NCBI GenBank assembly: GCA_020692325.1
Contig: JAIMKR010000007.1
Location: 1 to 64,000, forward strand
Direction of reading: 5' to 3'
Source: Desulfocurvus sp.
Lineage (GTDB): Bacteria; Desulfobacterota; Desulfovibrionia; Desulfovibrionales; Desulfovibrionaceae
DNA length: 64,000 bases
This document shows positions 27,099-37,330 of this stretch, piece by piece. How positions within the stretch are numbered: the first letter of the stretch is position 1; every line of letters begins with the position of its first letter. Under the pieces are notes generated by a model that did not search any database, was not told the DNA's origin, and worked only from the letters and a program-made list of their open reading frames with translations. Both the position numbers and the translations under genes were made by a program.

Positions 27099-28207
27099 GA
27101 CGCGGCGGGGTCCACGCGGATGGCGGCGTCGGCCGGCAGGCCGGGAGTCATGGCGTGGCCGGGGTTCTCATCCAGGTACAGCTTGACGGCGAACACGAGC
27201 TTCACGCGCTCGTCGCGGGTCTGCACCTCCTTGGGGGTGAACTCCGCCTGGGAAGCGATGTACCCGACCTTGGCGGCAAGCGGCTTGCCGGACAGCGCAT
27301 CGGCGTAGATCATGGCCGGCTGATTCAGACGCACGCGGCCGATCTCCTTCTCCGGCACGTAGACCTTGAGGTAGAGATGATCCAGATCGACGAGGTCGAA
27401 CAGCGCCCCGCCGGCGGAAAGCACCTCGCCCAGCTGGGTCAGCTTGGTCTTGACCACTCCGTCGGACGGCGCGGTGATGGTCAGATCGGAAAGATTGCTC
27501 CTCGCCTCGTCCAGGGCAGCCTGGGCCTGATCGCGCTGGGCCTCGAGGGCGGCGAGCTGGTCCTCGCTGGCGCGCACGCGGTCCGGGCCGAGTTGCGCGT
27601 TCAACAACTGTTCGCGCGCGGCGGCCCGTGTCGCCGTCGCCGCCTCGCGGGCGCGCACGGCCTCGACATGCGCCAGATCATACTGCTCGGCGCGCTGTGG
27701 CTCCACCACCTGCTGGCGCGCCAGCTCGCGGTAACGGCCGGCGTCGCGCTTCGCCTGATCCTCCTGGGATCTGGCCTTGGAGAGCCCGGCCTCGGCCTCG
27801 GCCAGCGAGGCCCTGGCGCTGTTGACCTCCAGCGGCACCTGCCGGCGCTGCGTCGCGACCGTGGTCCGCGAGGCGCGCACCTGGGCGTTCAGCGTGGCCA
27901 GGGCCTGCTCGGCCTGGCGCACGCGGGCGCGCATCTGGGCGTCGTCCAGTCTGGCCAGCACCTGCCCGGCCTTGACCACCGAGCCCTCGTCCACCAGCAA
28001 TTTGACAACGCGGCCGGCCACCTTGGTCGCCACCACCACGTCGTCGCCCTCCATGCGGCCCTGCGCCGCAACGAGGCCCGGATCCTCCCGGCCGAGATAG
28101 CGCAGCGCCAGCCAGGCCGCCGCCCCGAGGACCACCACGACAACAGCCACGATCCGCCAGCGGCGCGGCAACGCCGCCAATCGACCGCGCGCCTCACCCG
28201 CGTTCAT
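27077..28207 (-). CDS. HlyD-family periplasmic adaptor (YbhG-like)
   Basis: The 376-residue membrane fusion protein has one N-terminal membrane helix (WRIVAVVVVVLGAAAWLAL), a lipoyl half-motif around VVVATKVAGRVVKLLVDEG, a long Ala/Arg/Gln-rich coiled-coil hairpin (about 100-235), the second lipoyl half (DLTITAPSDGVVKTKL) and a beta-barrel. It links the ABC-2 exporter to an outer-membrane channel. Gene order TetR-HlyD-ATPase-permease-permease equals E. coli ybiH-ybhGFSR. The start overlaps the regulator's stop as ATGA. Confidence 0.93.
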   Translation of the reverse strand: MNAGEARGRLAALPRRWRIVAVVVVVLGAAAWLALRYLGREDPGLVAAQGRMEGDDVVVATKVAGRVVKLLVDEGSVVKAGQVLARLDDAQMRARVRQAEQALATLNAQVRASRTTVATQRRQVPLEVNSARASLAEAEAGLSKARSQEDQAKRDAGRYRELARQQVVEPQRAEQYDLAHVEAVRAREAATATRAAAREQLLNAQLGPDRVRASEDQLAALEAQRDQAQAALDEARSNLSDLTITAPSDGVVKTKLTQLGEVLSAGGALFDLVDLDHLYLKVYVPEKEIGRVRLNQPAMIYADALSGKPLAAKVGYIASQAEFTPKEVQTRDERVKLVFAVKLYLDENPGHAMTPGLPADAAIRVDPAASWKRPKW

Positions 28208-29031
28208 CGCAGCCCCTCCTTGTCGTCTGGCCTTTCCGGTCCCTCGGGTCCTTCGGGCTCTTCGGGTCCCTCGGACGTATCGGAAACCTGGGCCTCGCCG
28301 CAGCGATCGCCCGCCCCGGCCAGCGCGCCGCGCACCAACACGTCGATGACGGTGCCCAGAAACGCCTCGTCGGTGACGCTGTCCGCCGCGCCGCTCGCGC
28401 CAAGCGCCTGCGAGAGCCGGTGGGTCAGCCGGCGCGACGAGGTGAACCAGTGCTCCACCACGCAGAGGATGGCGGCCAGCAAGGCCACGGGATCCACGCC
28501 CGGGCGCAAGCGACCCAGCTCCTTCATGCGCCGCAGCCGGTCCAGTGCCACGCGGATCAGATGCAGGGAGCTCATCTCCCGGCCGTCGTCACCAATTTCG
28601 CCCAGGCTGGCAAGCAGTTCGGGGTCGCTATGCAGCGAGAGGTCGAGGATGCGGTAAAGCCGCACGCACTGCTCGTTGCCGGAGAGGAAGCGGAAGTAGC
28701 CGCGCACGGCCTCGGCGATGAAGGCGGCGCAGTCGTCCGGGTCATCGCCGTCCGTGGCGTTCAGCGCCGGCCGCACGATGCCTTGCAAATCCTCGTCGAG
28801 TTCCGACAGGAATGCGTGCATGGTGGCCACATACAGCCCTTTCTTGGAGCCGAAGTGGTGGTGGATGAGGCTCTGCGTCACCCCCGCGCGCGCGGCGATG
28901 TCGCTTAACGCGGCCTGGTGGTAGTCGCCGCGGATGAAGACCTCGCGGGCGGCCTGCAGAATGGCCGCGCGGGTGCGCTCCGCATCGCGACGCCGCGGCA
29001 GGCTGGAACGGGACGGGGCAATGCGCGGCAT
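28204..29031 (-). CDS. TetR-family repressor of the exporter operon
   Basis: The 275-residue protein has a TetR helix-turn-helix at about 20-66: TRAAILQAAREVFIRGDYHQ, then ITQSLIHHHFGSKKGLY-like residues. The remainder is the ligand and dimer domain, with an extra acidic tail (EGPEEPEGPEGPERPDD) of low complexity. GGAGG precedes the ATG at 29031; the frame is open to 29091 but through the promoter. It is the first gene of the exporter operon. An inverted repeat at the operon's promoter makes self-repression likely, relieved by an exporter substrate. Confidence 0.9.
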   Translation of the reverse strand: MPRIAPSRSSLPRRRDAERTRAAILQAAREVFIRGDYHQAALSDIAARAGVTQSLIHHHFGSKKGLYVATMHAFLSELDEDLQGIVRPALNATDGDDPDDCAAFIAEAVRGYFRFLSGNEQCVRLYRILDLSLHSDPELLASLGEIGDDGREMSSLHLIRVALDRLRRMKELGRLRPGVDPVALLAAILCVVEHWFTSSRRLTHRLSQALGASGAADSVTDEAFLGTVIDVLVRGALAGAGDRCGEAQVSDTSEGPEEPEGPEGPERPDDKEGLR

Positions 29032-29051
29032 GGCGACCTCCAAACAATGGT

Positions 29052-29065
29052 ATTGATCGGTCAAT
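29052..29065. promoter_or_regulatory. Probable TetR operator
   Basis: ATTGATCGGTCAAT is a perfect 5-bp inverted repeat (ATTGA/TCAAT) with a 4-base centre. It covers the downstream edge of the -10 box and the start site of the exporter promoter, where a bound repressor would block polymerase. Confidence 0.65.
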
Positions 29066-29091
29066 CTATTCACACCGTAAGGATGCGTCAA
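29063..29091 (-). promoter_or_regulatory. Sigma-70 promoter of the TetR-exporter operon
   Basis: On the minus strand TTGACG (29091-29086), exactly 17 bases and TAGATT (29068-29063) form a good sigma-70 promoter. The leader to the regulator ATG is about 25 bases with GGAGG in it. Confidence 0.7.
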
Positions 29092-29429
29092 GGCATTCCG
29101 GCGCGGTGCGAATCGCGCCGTTCCTGCGGATGAATTTCATGGAACGACGGTGTCAGCCCCTCTCCCGGCGCGAGTCCCCCATTCGCTGCGTCCAGTGAGC
29201 CCAGCGCGGCGGATGTAATGGATGCGCCAATGCGACGACGGCGCGGGAGAATCGGAAAACGCCACGCTAGCATTCCGAGAAATACCGGAAAACGTGAAGG
29301 ATCGCACGCACGGTCCCGCCAAGGCGGCGGGATAACCTGGGACGTCGAGGTGGGGACGACACGAAACATCGGGGGACGCTGACGCGCCAACACGCCGACG
29401 GACGGAAAGGGGGGGGGACGCGATCGGAA
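29092..29429. other. Intergenic region without a gene
   Basis: These 338 bases between the TetR promoter and the nadD stop hold no supportable gene or RNA. A short hairpin (CCCGCC-AAGG-CGGCGGG type, near 29321) and a run of nine G near 29410 stand out, but neither is a convincing terminator. Confidence 0.5.
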
Positions 29430-30098
29430 CTACACGGCCACGCGGTGGCCCCAGGCCTGCTCGTAGGCGGTGCCGCCGCGCTCGAGGATCTCCTCGGCGG
29501 CGGGTGGCACGAGCATGGCCAGACAGCGGCGCTGCCGCCAGCGCTCGCGCACGTCCGTGGCGCAGACCTCGAACACGGGCAGGGGCACGATACGCAGGGT
29601 GTTGCCCGAGGGGAAACGCAAAAAATCGTGGTCCAGGCGCTCGCAGCCCGGCCAGTTGGCCTCGGCGTGATCGACGATGCGTTCCTCATCGACGCCCTTG
29701 CGCAGGGCCACGGCCAAGTGGCACAGGCCGGGAATCTCCACGCCCCGCCGCCAGCCGGGAAGGGCCAGGAAGGACTCGCTGCCAAGGATGAAGGTGAACT
29801 CGTCCCCGGGCTTTTTCCCGCGCAGGGCGGTGAGGGTGTCCACGGTGTAGGACGGGCCGGGACGCAGGCCCTCCATGCCGCTGGCGGTGACGCCCGGCAC
29901 CCCGCGCACGGCCAGCTCCACCAGCCGCAGCCGGTGGGCGAAAGGCAACATGCCGTCGCCGGGTTTGTGCGGCGGCTGGGCGGCGGGCATGAGCAGCACG
30001 CGCGCGAGGCTCAGCTGCTCGCGCATTTCCACGGCCATGCGCATGTGCCCCGCGTGGATGGGATTGAAACTGCCGCCGAGGATGCCGATCCTGCTCAC
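29430..30098 (-). CDS. nadD: Nicotinate-nucleotide adenylyltransferase
   Basis: The 222-residue enzyme makes deamido-NAD from nicotinate mononucleotide and ATP. The nucleotidyltransferase signature GILGGSFNPIHAGHMRMA is at the N-terminus, with both the GxFNPxHxGH core and a later ATDVRERWR (ISSTxIR-like site). I start at GTG 30098, seven bases after GAGG, because the residues before it have no family match. It follows proA by 49 bases; proA-nadD is a common bacterial pairing. Confidence 0.93.
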   Translation of the reverse strand: MSRIGILGGSFNPIHAGHMRMAVEMREQLSLARVLLMPAAQPPHKPGDGMLPFAHRLRLVELAVRGVPGVTASGMEGLRPGPSYTVDTLTALRGKKPGDEFTFILGSESFLALPGWRRGVEIPGLCHLAVALRKGVDEERIVDHAEANWPGCERLDHDFLRFPSGNTLRIVPLPVFEVCATDVRERWRQRRCLAMLVPPAAEEILERGGTAYEQAWGHRVAV

Positions 30099-30147
30099 GA
30101 AAAACCTCGCATTGAAGCCGTCACAGCCCCGTCGCGGCCCGGGGCGA

Positions 30148-31413
30148 CTATTCCCGAATCTGCCCCTGGCCCAGCACCACGAACTTGGCGCTGGTGAGTT
30201 CGAGAATTCCCATGGGGCCGTAAGCGTGCAGTTTGGTGGTGGAGATGCCGATCTCCGCGCCGAGCCCCAGCTCGCCGCCATCGTTGAGGCGCGTGCTGGC
30301 GTTCACCCCCACCATGCTCGCGTCGGCCTCGCGGGTGAAGCGCATGGCGTTGGCGTGGTCGTTGGTGAGAATGATCTCGGTGTGGTTGCTGCCGTATTCC
30401 GCGATGTGCTCCAGCGCCTCGTCCAGGCCGTCCACCACGCGCACGGCCAGCGTGAGGGCCAGGAACTCCCGGCCCCAGTCATCCGGCGCGGCGGGCTCGG
30501 CCCGCATTCCGCCGGCCATGAGCGGCAGGGAGCGCTCGCAGCACTTGCACGTCACGCCGGCCTTGTCCAGGGCCACGGCCAGCTTGGGCAAAAAGGATTC
30601 CGCCACGTTTTTGTGGACCAGCAGGCACTCCAGCGCGTTGCAGGTGCCGGGGCGCTGGGCCTTGGCGTTGAGCACGATGTCCACGGCGCGGTCGAGATCG
30701 GCGCTCTCATCCACGAAGGTGTGGCACACGCCCTTGTAGTGCTTCAGCACGGGCATCCTGGCCTGCTCCACCACGGTGCGGATGAGCCCCTCGCCACCGC
30801 GCGGGATGACCACGTCGATGAACTCGTCGAGCTGAAGCAGGGCGGAAACCGCCGCGCGGTCGGCCGTGGGCGGGGTCTGCACGCAGGCCTCCGGCAGGCC
30901 GGCCCCGGCCAGGGCGGCGTGGATGCAGTCCATGAGCGCGGCGATGGAGTGGAAGGCCTCGCTGCCGCCGCGCAGAATGGCCGCGTTGCCGCTTTTGACG
31001 CACAGGGCGGCGGCGTCCACCGCCGCGTTGGGCCGCGACTCGAAAATCATGGCCACCACGCCGAGGGGCACGCGCATGCGCCCCACCAACATGCCGTTGG
31101 GGCGCTTCTTCATGGAGATTATCTCGCCCACGGGGTCGCTCATGGCCGCCACCTCGCGGCAGCCGCGCACCATGGCGTCGAGCACCTTGTCGGTGATGGT
31201 CAGGCGGTCCAGCCGGGCCTGGTCGAGCCCGCGGACCTTGGCGGCCTCCACGTCGCGCACATTGGCGGCCTTGACCTCGGGGGCGCGCTCGGTCAAAAGC
31301 CGGGCCAGATTCTCCAGCGCCTGCCGCCGGGCCGAGCCCTCGGCGGCGGCGAGCCTGCGGGAGGCGGCGCGCGCGTCCCGGGCGATGCGGCGCATTTGCG
31401 CGGCGATGTCCAT
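30148..31413 (-). CDS. proA: Gamma-glutamyl phosphate reductase
   Basis: The 421-residue aldehyde-dehydrogenase-fold enzyme reduces gamma-glutamyl phosphate with NADPH in proline synthesis. RPNAAVDAAALCVKSGNA and RPGTCNALECLLVH (catalytic Cys in the latter) are diagnostic, as is the C-terminal GLGAEIGISTTKLHAYGPMG. Length is the family norm (417 in E. coli). proB is not adjacent. Confidence 0.97.
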   Translation of the reverse strand: MDIAAQMRRIARDARAASRRLAAAEGSARRQALENLARLLTERAPEVKAANVRDVEAAKVRGLDQARLDRLTITDKVLDAMVRGCREVAAMSDPVGEIISMKKRPNGMLVGRMRVPLGVVAMIFESRPNAAVDAAALCVKSGNAAILRGGSEAFHSIAALMDCIHAALAGAGLPEACVQTPPTADRAAVSALLQLDEFIDVVIPRGGEGLIRTVVEQARMPVLKHYKGVCHTFVDESADLDRAVDIVLNAKAQRPGTCNALECLLVHKNVAESFLPKLAVALDKAGVTCKCCERSLPLMAGGMRAEPAAPDDWGREFLALTLAVRVVDGLDEALEHIAEYGSNHTEIILTNDHANAMRFTREADASMVGVNASTRLNDGGELGLGAEIGISTTKLHAYGPMGILELTSAKFVVLGQGQIRE

Positions 31414-31704
31414 GCGAGTGCCCTCCTGCGAAAAAGGTTCGCCCCGCGCCGATGCCGCAAGGCCCCTAAATTGTTACCCTCGAAGGCCCCTCAAGTCAAC
31501 GCGGCCGCTTTCACGTCCGCGTGCATTCCGCAATTTTGTCAGATTTTTCCCCGGCTTTTCAGGAATTTGCGGTGGCGGATGTGCGCGTTGCGCACGACGC
31601 GGGATTGTCCTTTGACCTGATTGACATTTTTGATTAAACCTCTCTCGTTCGTTCGCGGACGCGTCGCGTCCGACCAAGCCGCATTTTCCAAGGAGTCCTC
31701 CCGC

Positions 31705-32406
31705 ATGGATGAGAACACGCCGCAAGGCAAGAAAGATCCCTTCGCCATCAATCCCAACATCGCCGCGCAGCTGGATCAGATCAAGAACACCATTCCCGAC
31801 ACGTCCCAGCCGATTCTGGAGTTCCTCACGGCGCACATGAAGGTCATTGGCATCGGTTGCGCCGCCGTCATTCTGGCCGTGATCGCCTATGAGGGCGTGA
31901 ACCACTATCGCGCCAGCGTCGCCGCCAAGGCGTCCGAGGACCTCGGGGTCATTCTGCTGGAGAAGACCGAACCCGCCGCCCGCGTGACCGCGCTGGAAGG
32001 CTTCCTCAAGGATGCCCCCTCCCGCCTCAAGCCCACGGTGGAGATGGAGCTCGCCTCCGCCGCCATGGTGGCCAAGCAGTACGACAAGGCCGAGAAGGCC
32101 TGGGCCGACCTCGCAAGCTCCACCTCCGACGAGGACCTCAAGGTCATCGCCGGCATCGGCCACGCCAAAAGCCTGCTCTTCGAGGGCAAGGCCAAGGACG
32201 CCCAGGCGCTGCTGAGCCAGCTCAAGGCCAAGGCTCCGGCCGCCTACAAGCCCGTGGTCGACCGCCAGCTGGCCGTGGCCGCCGAGGCCGCCGGCGACAA
32301 CAAGACCGCCGCCGCCGCCTACGCCGAGCTCACCGCCAATGGCACCGACAATCCCGGCAAACCCTATTTCGAGTTCAAGGCCAATCAGCTGAAAACCAAA
32401 AGCTAA
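31705..32406 (+). CDS. Membrane-anchored TPR protein (YfgM-like)
   Basis: The 233-residue protein has a cytosolic N-terminus of about 45 residues, one membrane helix (VIGIGCAAVILAVIAYEGV) and a periplasmic Ala/Lys-rich helical repeat domain. The layout matches the YfgM / tetratricopeptide-like group that works with periplasmic chaperones and the translocon. The start at 31705 has AAGGAG. iorA follows 12 bases later, yet the two functions have no evident link. The 291 bases before it, up to proA, hold only the two divergent promoter regions. Confidence 0.7.
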   Translation: MDENTPQGKKDPFAINPNIAAQLDQIKNTIPDTSQPILEFLTAHMKVIGIGCAAVILAVIAYEGVNHYRASVAAKASEDLGVILLEKTEPAARVTALEGFLKDAPSRLKPTVEMELASAAMVAKQYDKAEKAWADLASSTSDEDLKVIAGIGHAKSLLFEGKAKDAQALLSQLKAKAPAAYKPVVDRQLAVAAEAAGDNKTAAAAYAELTANGTDNPGKPYFEFKANQLKTKS

Positions 32407-32418
32407 AGGAAGCCCCCA

Positions 32419-34293
32419 ATGGCGAGTCCTCTCTTGAGCGGCGCTCCCGGCGAAACGCACCTGTTTCTCGGCAACGAGGCCATCGTGCGCGGCGCCATCG
32501 AGGCCGGTATCCAGTTCGTGACGTGCTATCCCGGCACTCCCTCCTCCGAGGTGCCGGACACCTTCTACCGCCTCTCACCCGGGGGCTCGTACACCTTCGA
32601 GTACTCGACCAACGAGAAGGTGGCCCTGGAGGTCGCCGGCGGCGCGACCTTGGCCGGCGCCCTGTGCCTCACCACCATGAAGCACGTGGGCGTGAACGTG
32701 GCGGCCGATCCGCTGCTCACCCTGACCTACACCGGCGCGCCCGGCGGGCTGGTGCTGCTCTCGGCCGACGATCCCGGCTGCCACTCCAGCCAGAACGAGC
32801 AGGACAACCGCATTTACGCCCGTCTGGCCGGGCTGCCCTGTTTCGAGCCCAGCAGCGCCCAGGAGGCCAAGGACATGACCCGGGCGGCCCTCGCGACCTC
32901 TCGCGAGGTCGGCCACCCCGCGCTGCTGCGCACCACCACCCGCGTGAACCACCTGCGCGGCCCCGTGACCCTGGCCGAACCCACCGTGCTGCCCAAACCC
33001 GCCGGGTTCCAAAAGAATCCCTCGCGTTTCGTACCCATTCCGGCCTTCTCGCGGCCCATGCACCTGCGTCAGCTGGAGCGCATCGAGCAGCTGCGCGAGC
33101 TGGCCGAGAAATCGCCCTTCAACGTCGTCTCCGGCGGGGGCGAGGTCGGCGTCGTGGCCTCGGGCATCGGCCGGGCCTATCTTTCCGACGCGCTCGACGA
33201 GATGGGCCTCGTCGGCAAGGTCAAGGTGCTGGACCTCGGCTTCACCTATCCCTTGCCGGAGAAGCTCATCACCGGGTTCATGACCGGCCTCAAAACGCTG
33301 CTGGTGGTGGAGGAGCTTGAGCCCGTGCTGGAGACCGAAATCCGCGCCCTGGCGCAGAAGCTCGGCCTCACGCTGAACATTCTCGGCAAGACTCCCGGCC
33401 CGCTGCCGCGCAACGACGAGTACGACACGGCCATGGTCGCCGCCGCCCTGCGCCAGGTTCTTGGCCTGCCCGAACCCGAGGCCACCTGCGCCTGCGGGAC
33501 CGATCCCGTGGTGAAGCTGCCCAACCGGCCGCCCAACCTCTGCGCCGGTTGCCCCCACCGCGCGGCCTACGCCGCCGTGCGCAAAATCTTCGGCGACTCC
33601 GCCGTGTACTCCTCGGACATCGGCTGCTACACGCTCGGCATTCTGCCGCCGCTCAAGGCCGCGGACTTCCTCATCTGCATGGGGTCGAGCATCTCCGCCG
33701 GCTGCGGCGCGGCCAAGGCGGCGGGACAGACGGTGGTCGGCTTCATCGGCGACTCCACCTTCTTCCACTCCGGCATGACCGGGCTGGTCAACGCCGTCTA
33801 CAACCAGCACGAGATCCTGGTGGTCATCCTGGACAACCGCACCACGGCCATGACCGGCCACCAGCCGAACCCCGGCGTGGACAAGACCATTCTGGGCGAC
33901 AACGAGTCCAAGGTGGACATCGAGGCGGTGGTTCGCGGCATCGGCGTCACACAGGTGCGCAAGGTCAACCCGCTCAATCAGAAGGCCACGCTCAAGGCCA
34001 TCGAGGAGTTGAAGGACCTTTCCGGCGTGCGCGTGCTCATCGCCGAGGAGCCCTGCCCGCTTTTCGCCCGGCGCACGCTGGGCAAGAAGCGCGTCCAGGT
34101 GGCCTATGTGGACGGCGACTGCGCGAGCGCCGCGGCCGACGGTTCGTGCGGCGATTGCCTGAACACCCTGGCCTGCCCGGCGTTCCTCGTCGAGAACGGC
34201 CGGATGGCCATCGACCCGCTGCTGTGCTCCGGCTGCATGCTCTGCCTGCAATTCTGCAAAAACATCAAGGCCCGCAAGGGGGACGCCAAATGA
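32419..34293 (+). CDS. iorA: Indolepyruvate:ferredoxin oxidoreductase alpha subunit
   Basis: The 624-residue subunit oxidatively decarboxylates aryl pyruvates to aryl-CoA with ferredoxin as acceptor. The pyrimidine-binding half is N-terminal (FVTCYPGTPSSEVPDTFY). The thiamine-diphosphate site lies in FIGDSTFFHSGMTGLVNA with the GDS...NN-type spacing to ILDNRTTAM. The C-terminus has cysteine clusters (CPLF, CGDCLNTLAC, LLCSGCMLCLQFC) for iron-sulfur centres. It overlaps iorB as ATGA. The pair serves amino-acid catabolism or, in reverse, synthesis of aromatic amino acids. Confidence 0.96.
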   Translation: MASPLLSGAPGETHLFLGNEAIVRGAIEAGIQFVTCYPGTPSSEVPDTFYRLSPGGSYTFEYSTNEKVALEVAGGATLAGALCLTTMKHVGVNVAADPLLTLTYTGAPGGLVLLSADDPGCHSSQNEQDNRIYARLAGLPCFEPSSAQEAKDMTRAALATSREVGHPALLRTTTRVNHLRGPVTLAEPTVLPKPAGFQKNPSRFVPIPAFSRPMHLRQLERIEQLRELAEKSPFNVVSGGGEVGVVASGIGRAYLSDALDEMGLVGKVKVLDLGFTYPLPEKLITGFMTGLKTLLVVEELEPVLETEIRALAQKLGLTLNILGKTPGPLPRNDEYDTAMVAAALRQVLGLPEPEATCACGTDPVVKLPNRPPNLCAGCPHRAAYAAVRKIFGDSAVYSSDIGCYTLGILPPLKAADFLICMGSSISAGCGAAKAAGQTVVGFIGDSTFFHSGMTGLVNAVYNQHEILVVILDNRTTAMTGHQPNPGVDKTILGDNESKVDIEAVVRGIGVTQVRKVNPLNQKATLKAIEELKDLSGVRVLIAEEPCPLFARRTLGKKRVQVAYVDGDCASAAADGSCGDCLNTLACPAFLVENGRMAIDPLLCSGCMLCLQFCKNIKARKGDAK

Positions 34294-34877
34294 GCACTCG
34301 TCTGCGCATCTTCATGACCGGCGTGGGCGGCCAGGGCACCCTCACCGCCACCACGCTGCTCGCCCGCGCGGCGCTGGCCGCCGGACTGCCCGTCACCTCG
34401 GGCGAGATTCACGGCATGGCCCAACGCGGCGGCGTGGTCGAATCCACGCTGCTCATCGGCTGCAAGAGCCCCAAGATCGGCCCGGGCGAGGCGGACATCC
34501 TCCTCGGTTTCGAGCCGCTGGAGACCCTGCGCGCCCTGCCTTACCTCAAGCCCGGCGGAGTGGTGCTCTCCAGCAGCGAAACCATGCCGCCGCCTTCGGT
34601 GGCCACAGGTAAGGAGTCCGCGCCCACGGTGGACGACATCCGGGCCAAGGTGACCGCGCGGTGCGGCAGGTCCTGCTTCATGCCCGTGCGCAGCCTGGGC
34701 GTTCAGGCCGGCGCGGTGCAGAGCGGCAACATCGCCATGCTGGGGGCGCTCTGCGCCATGGGCGCGCTGCCCTTCGGCCGCGACGTGCTGGCGAAAACGA
34801 TCAGCGCCACCATGAAGCCCAAGGTGGCCGAAATCAACCTCAAGGCGCTGGATCTCGGCGCGGCCTGCCTCGCGTAA
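34290..34877 (+). CDS. iorB: Indolepyruvate:ferredoxin oxidoreductase beta subunit
   Basis: The 195-residue gamma-type domain of 2-oxoacid:acceptor oxidoreductases starts RLRIFMTGVGGQGTLTATTL and contains SGEIHGMAQRGGVVESTLLI, both diagnostic of IorB. It forms the heterodimer with IorA. The ATG overlaps the iorA stop. A sigma-54 activator gene follows after 33 bases. Confidence 0.95.
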   Translation: MSTRLRIFMTGVGGQGTLTATTLLARAALAAGLPVTSGEIHGMAQRGGVVESTLLIGCKSPKIGPGEADILLGFEPLETLRALPYLKPGGVVLSSSETMPPPSVATGKESAPTVDDIRAKVTARCGRSCFMPVRSLGVQAGAVQSGNIAMLGALCAMGALPFGRDVLAKTISATMKPKVAEINLKALDLGAACLA

Positions 34878-34910
34878 ACACGGCGGCAAAACGTCGAAGG
34901 ATCATCCCTC

Positions 34911-36506
<1,596 letters not shown>

Positions 36507-36526
36507 CCGCCCGCCAAGGCCAATAA

Positions 36527-36561
36527 AAAGGGGCCGCATCCGCGATGGATGTGGCCCCTTT
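36527..36561. terminator. Bidirectional intrinsic terminator
   Basis: A 15-bp stem (AAAGGGGCCGCATCC pairing with GGATGTGGCCCCTTT, one G-U) has a 5-base loop. Read on the minus strand it is followed by TTTTTATT, a classic terminator for hisA; on the plus strand it ends the sigma-54 activator gene. Confidence 0.88.
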
Positions 36562-36589
36562 CGTTTGGTGGGATGGAATCGCGTGTGCG

Positions 36590-37330
36590 CTACGCAGCGC
36601 CCTGAACGCCCTTGGTGAAGGCGAGGCCCTCGGTGAAGTCCAGGCTGCTGGCGTAGATGGCGCGGCCGCTGATGGCCCCCTGCAGGCCTTTTTCGCACAG
36701 CGGGGCGAGGGCCTTCAGGTCATCCAGGCTGGTGACGCCGCCTGCGGCGACCACGGGGAGCTTGGTGGCCTCGCACAGCGCCGTGAGCGCCGGGATGTTC
36801 ACGCCGCTCTGCATGCCGTCGCGGCTGATGTCCGTGTACACGATGAAGGCCGCGCCGGCGCTTTCGATGCGCGGCAGCATGTCCATGACGGCGAGCCCGG
36901 CATCGGCCACCCAGCCTCGGCTTTTCAACCGGCCGTCCACAGCGTCCAGACTCACGCCGATCTTGCCGGGGAATTTGGCGCACAGTTCGGCGAAAAGGTC
37001 AGGATCCTCGAGCGCCACGGTGCCAATGATGAGCCGGGTGACACCGGCCTGCAGATAGGCCGTGGCAGTGCCCAGATCGCGTACGCCGCCGCCCAGCTGC
37101 ACGGGGATTCCAGCCTCGGCGCAGATGCGCCGCACCAGGCCGAAGTTGCGCGGCTGGCCGCTGAACGCGCCGTCCAGGTCCACGATATGCAGCCACTGCG
37201 CGCCGAGCCTCGCCCAGCCGAGCGCGCACTCGGCGGGATCGTCGCCGAACACGGTGACTGCGTCCGCGCGGCCCTGCTCCAGGCGCACGCAGCGGCCGTC
37301 CTTGATATCGACCGCCGGGAACAGAATCAC
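36590..37330 (-). CDS. hisA: Phosphoribosylformimino-5-aminoimidazole carboxamide ribotide isomerase
   Basis: The 246-residue TIM barrel isomerises ProFAR in histidine synthesis. ILFPAVDIKDGRCVRLEQG at the start and VDLDGAFSGQPRN, QLGGGVRDL and YTDISRDGMQSG are HisA motifs. The GTG start overlaps the stop of the upstream lipoprotein gene (GTGA). Family length and match fix this start. The transcript ends at the terminator 30 bases on. Confidence 0.96.
   Translation of the reverse strand: MILFPAVDIKDGRCVRLEQGRADAVTVFGDDPAECALGWARLGAQWLHIVDLDGAFSGQPRNFGLVRRICAEAGIPVQLGGGVRDLGTATAYLQAGVTRLIIGTVALEDPDLFAELCAKFPGKIGVSLDAVDGRLKSRGWVADAGLAVMDMLPRIESAGAAFIVYTDISRDGMQSGVNIPALTALCEATKLPVVAAGGVTSLDDLKALAPLCEKGLQGAISGRAIYASSLDFTEGLAFTKGVQGAA

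Noticed and set aside
29321-29345. CCCGCC-AAGG-CGGCGGG hairpin as nadD terminator
   Set aside because: No T-run on either strand, and it lies about 90 bases past the nadD stop.
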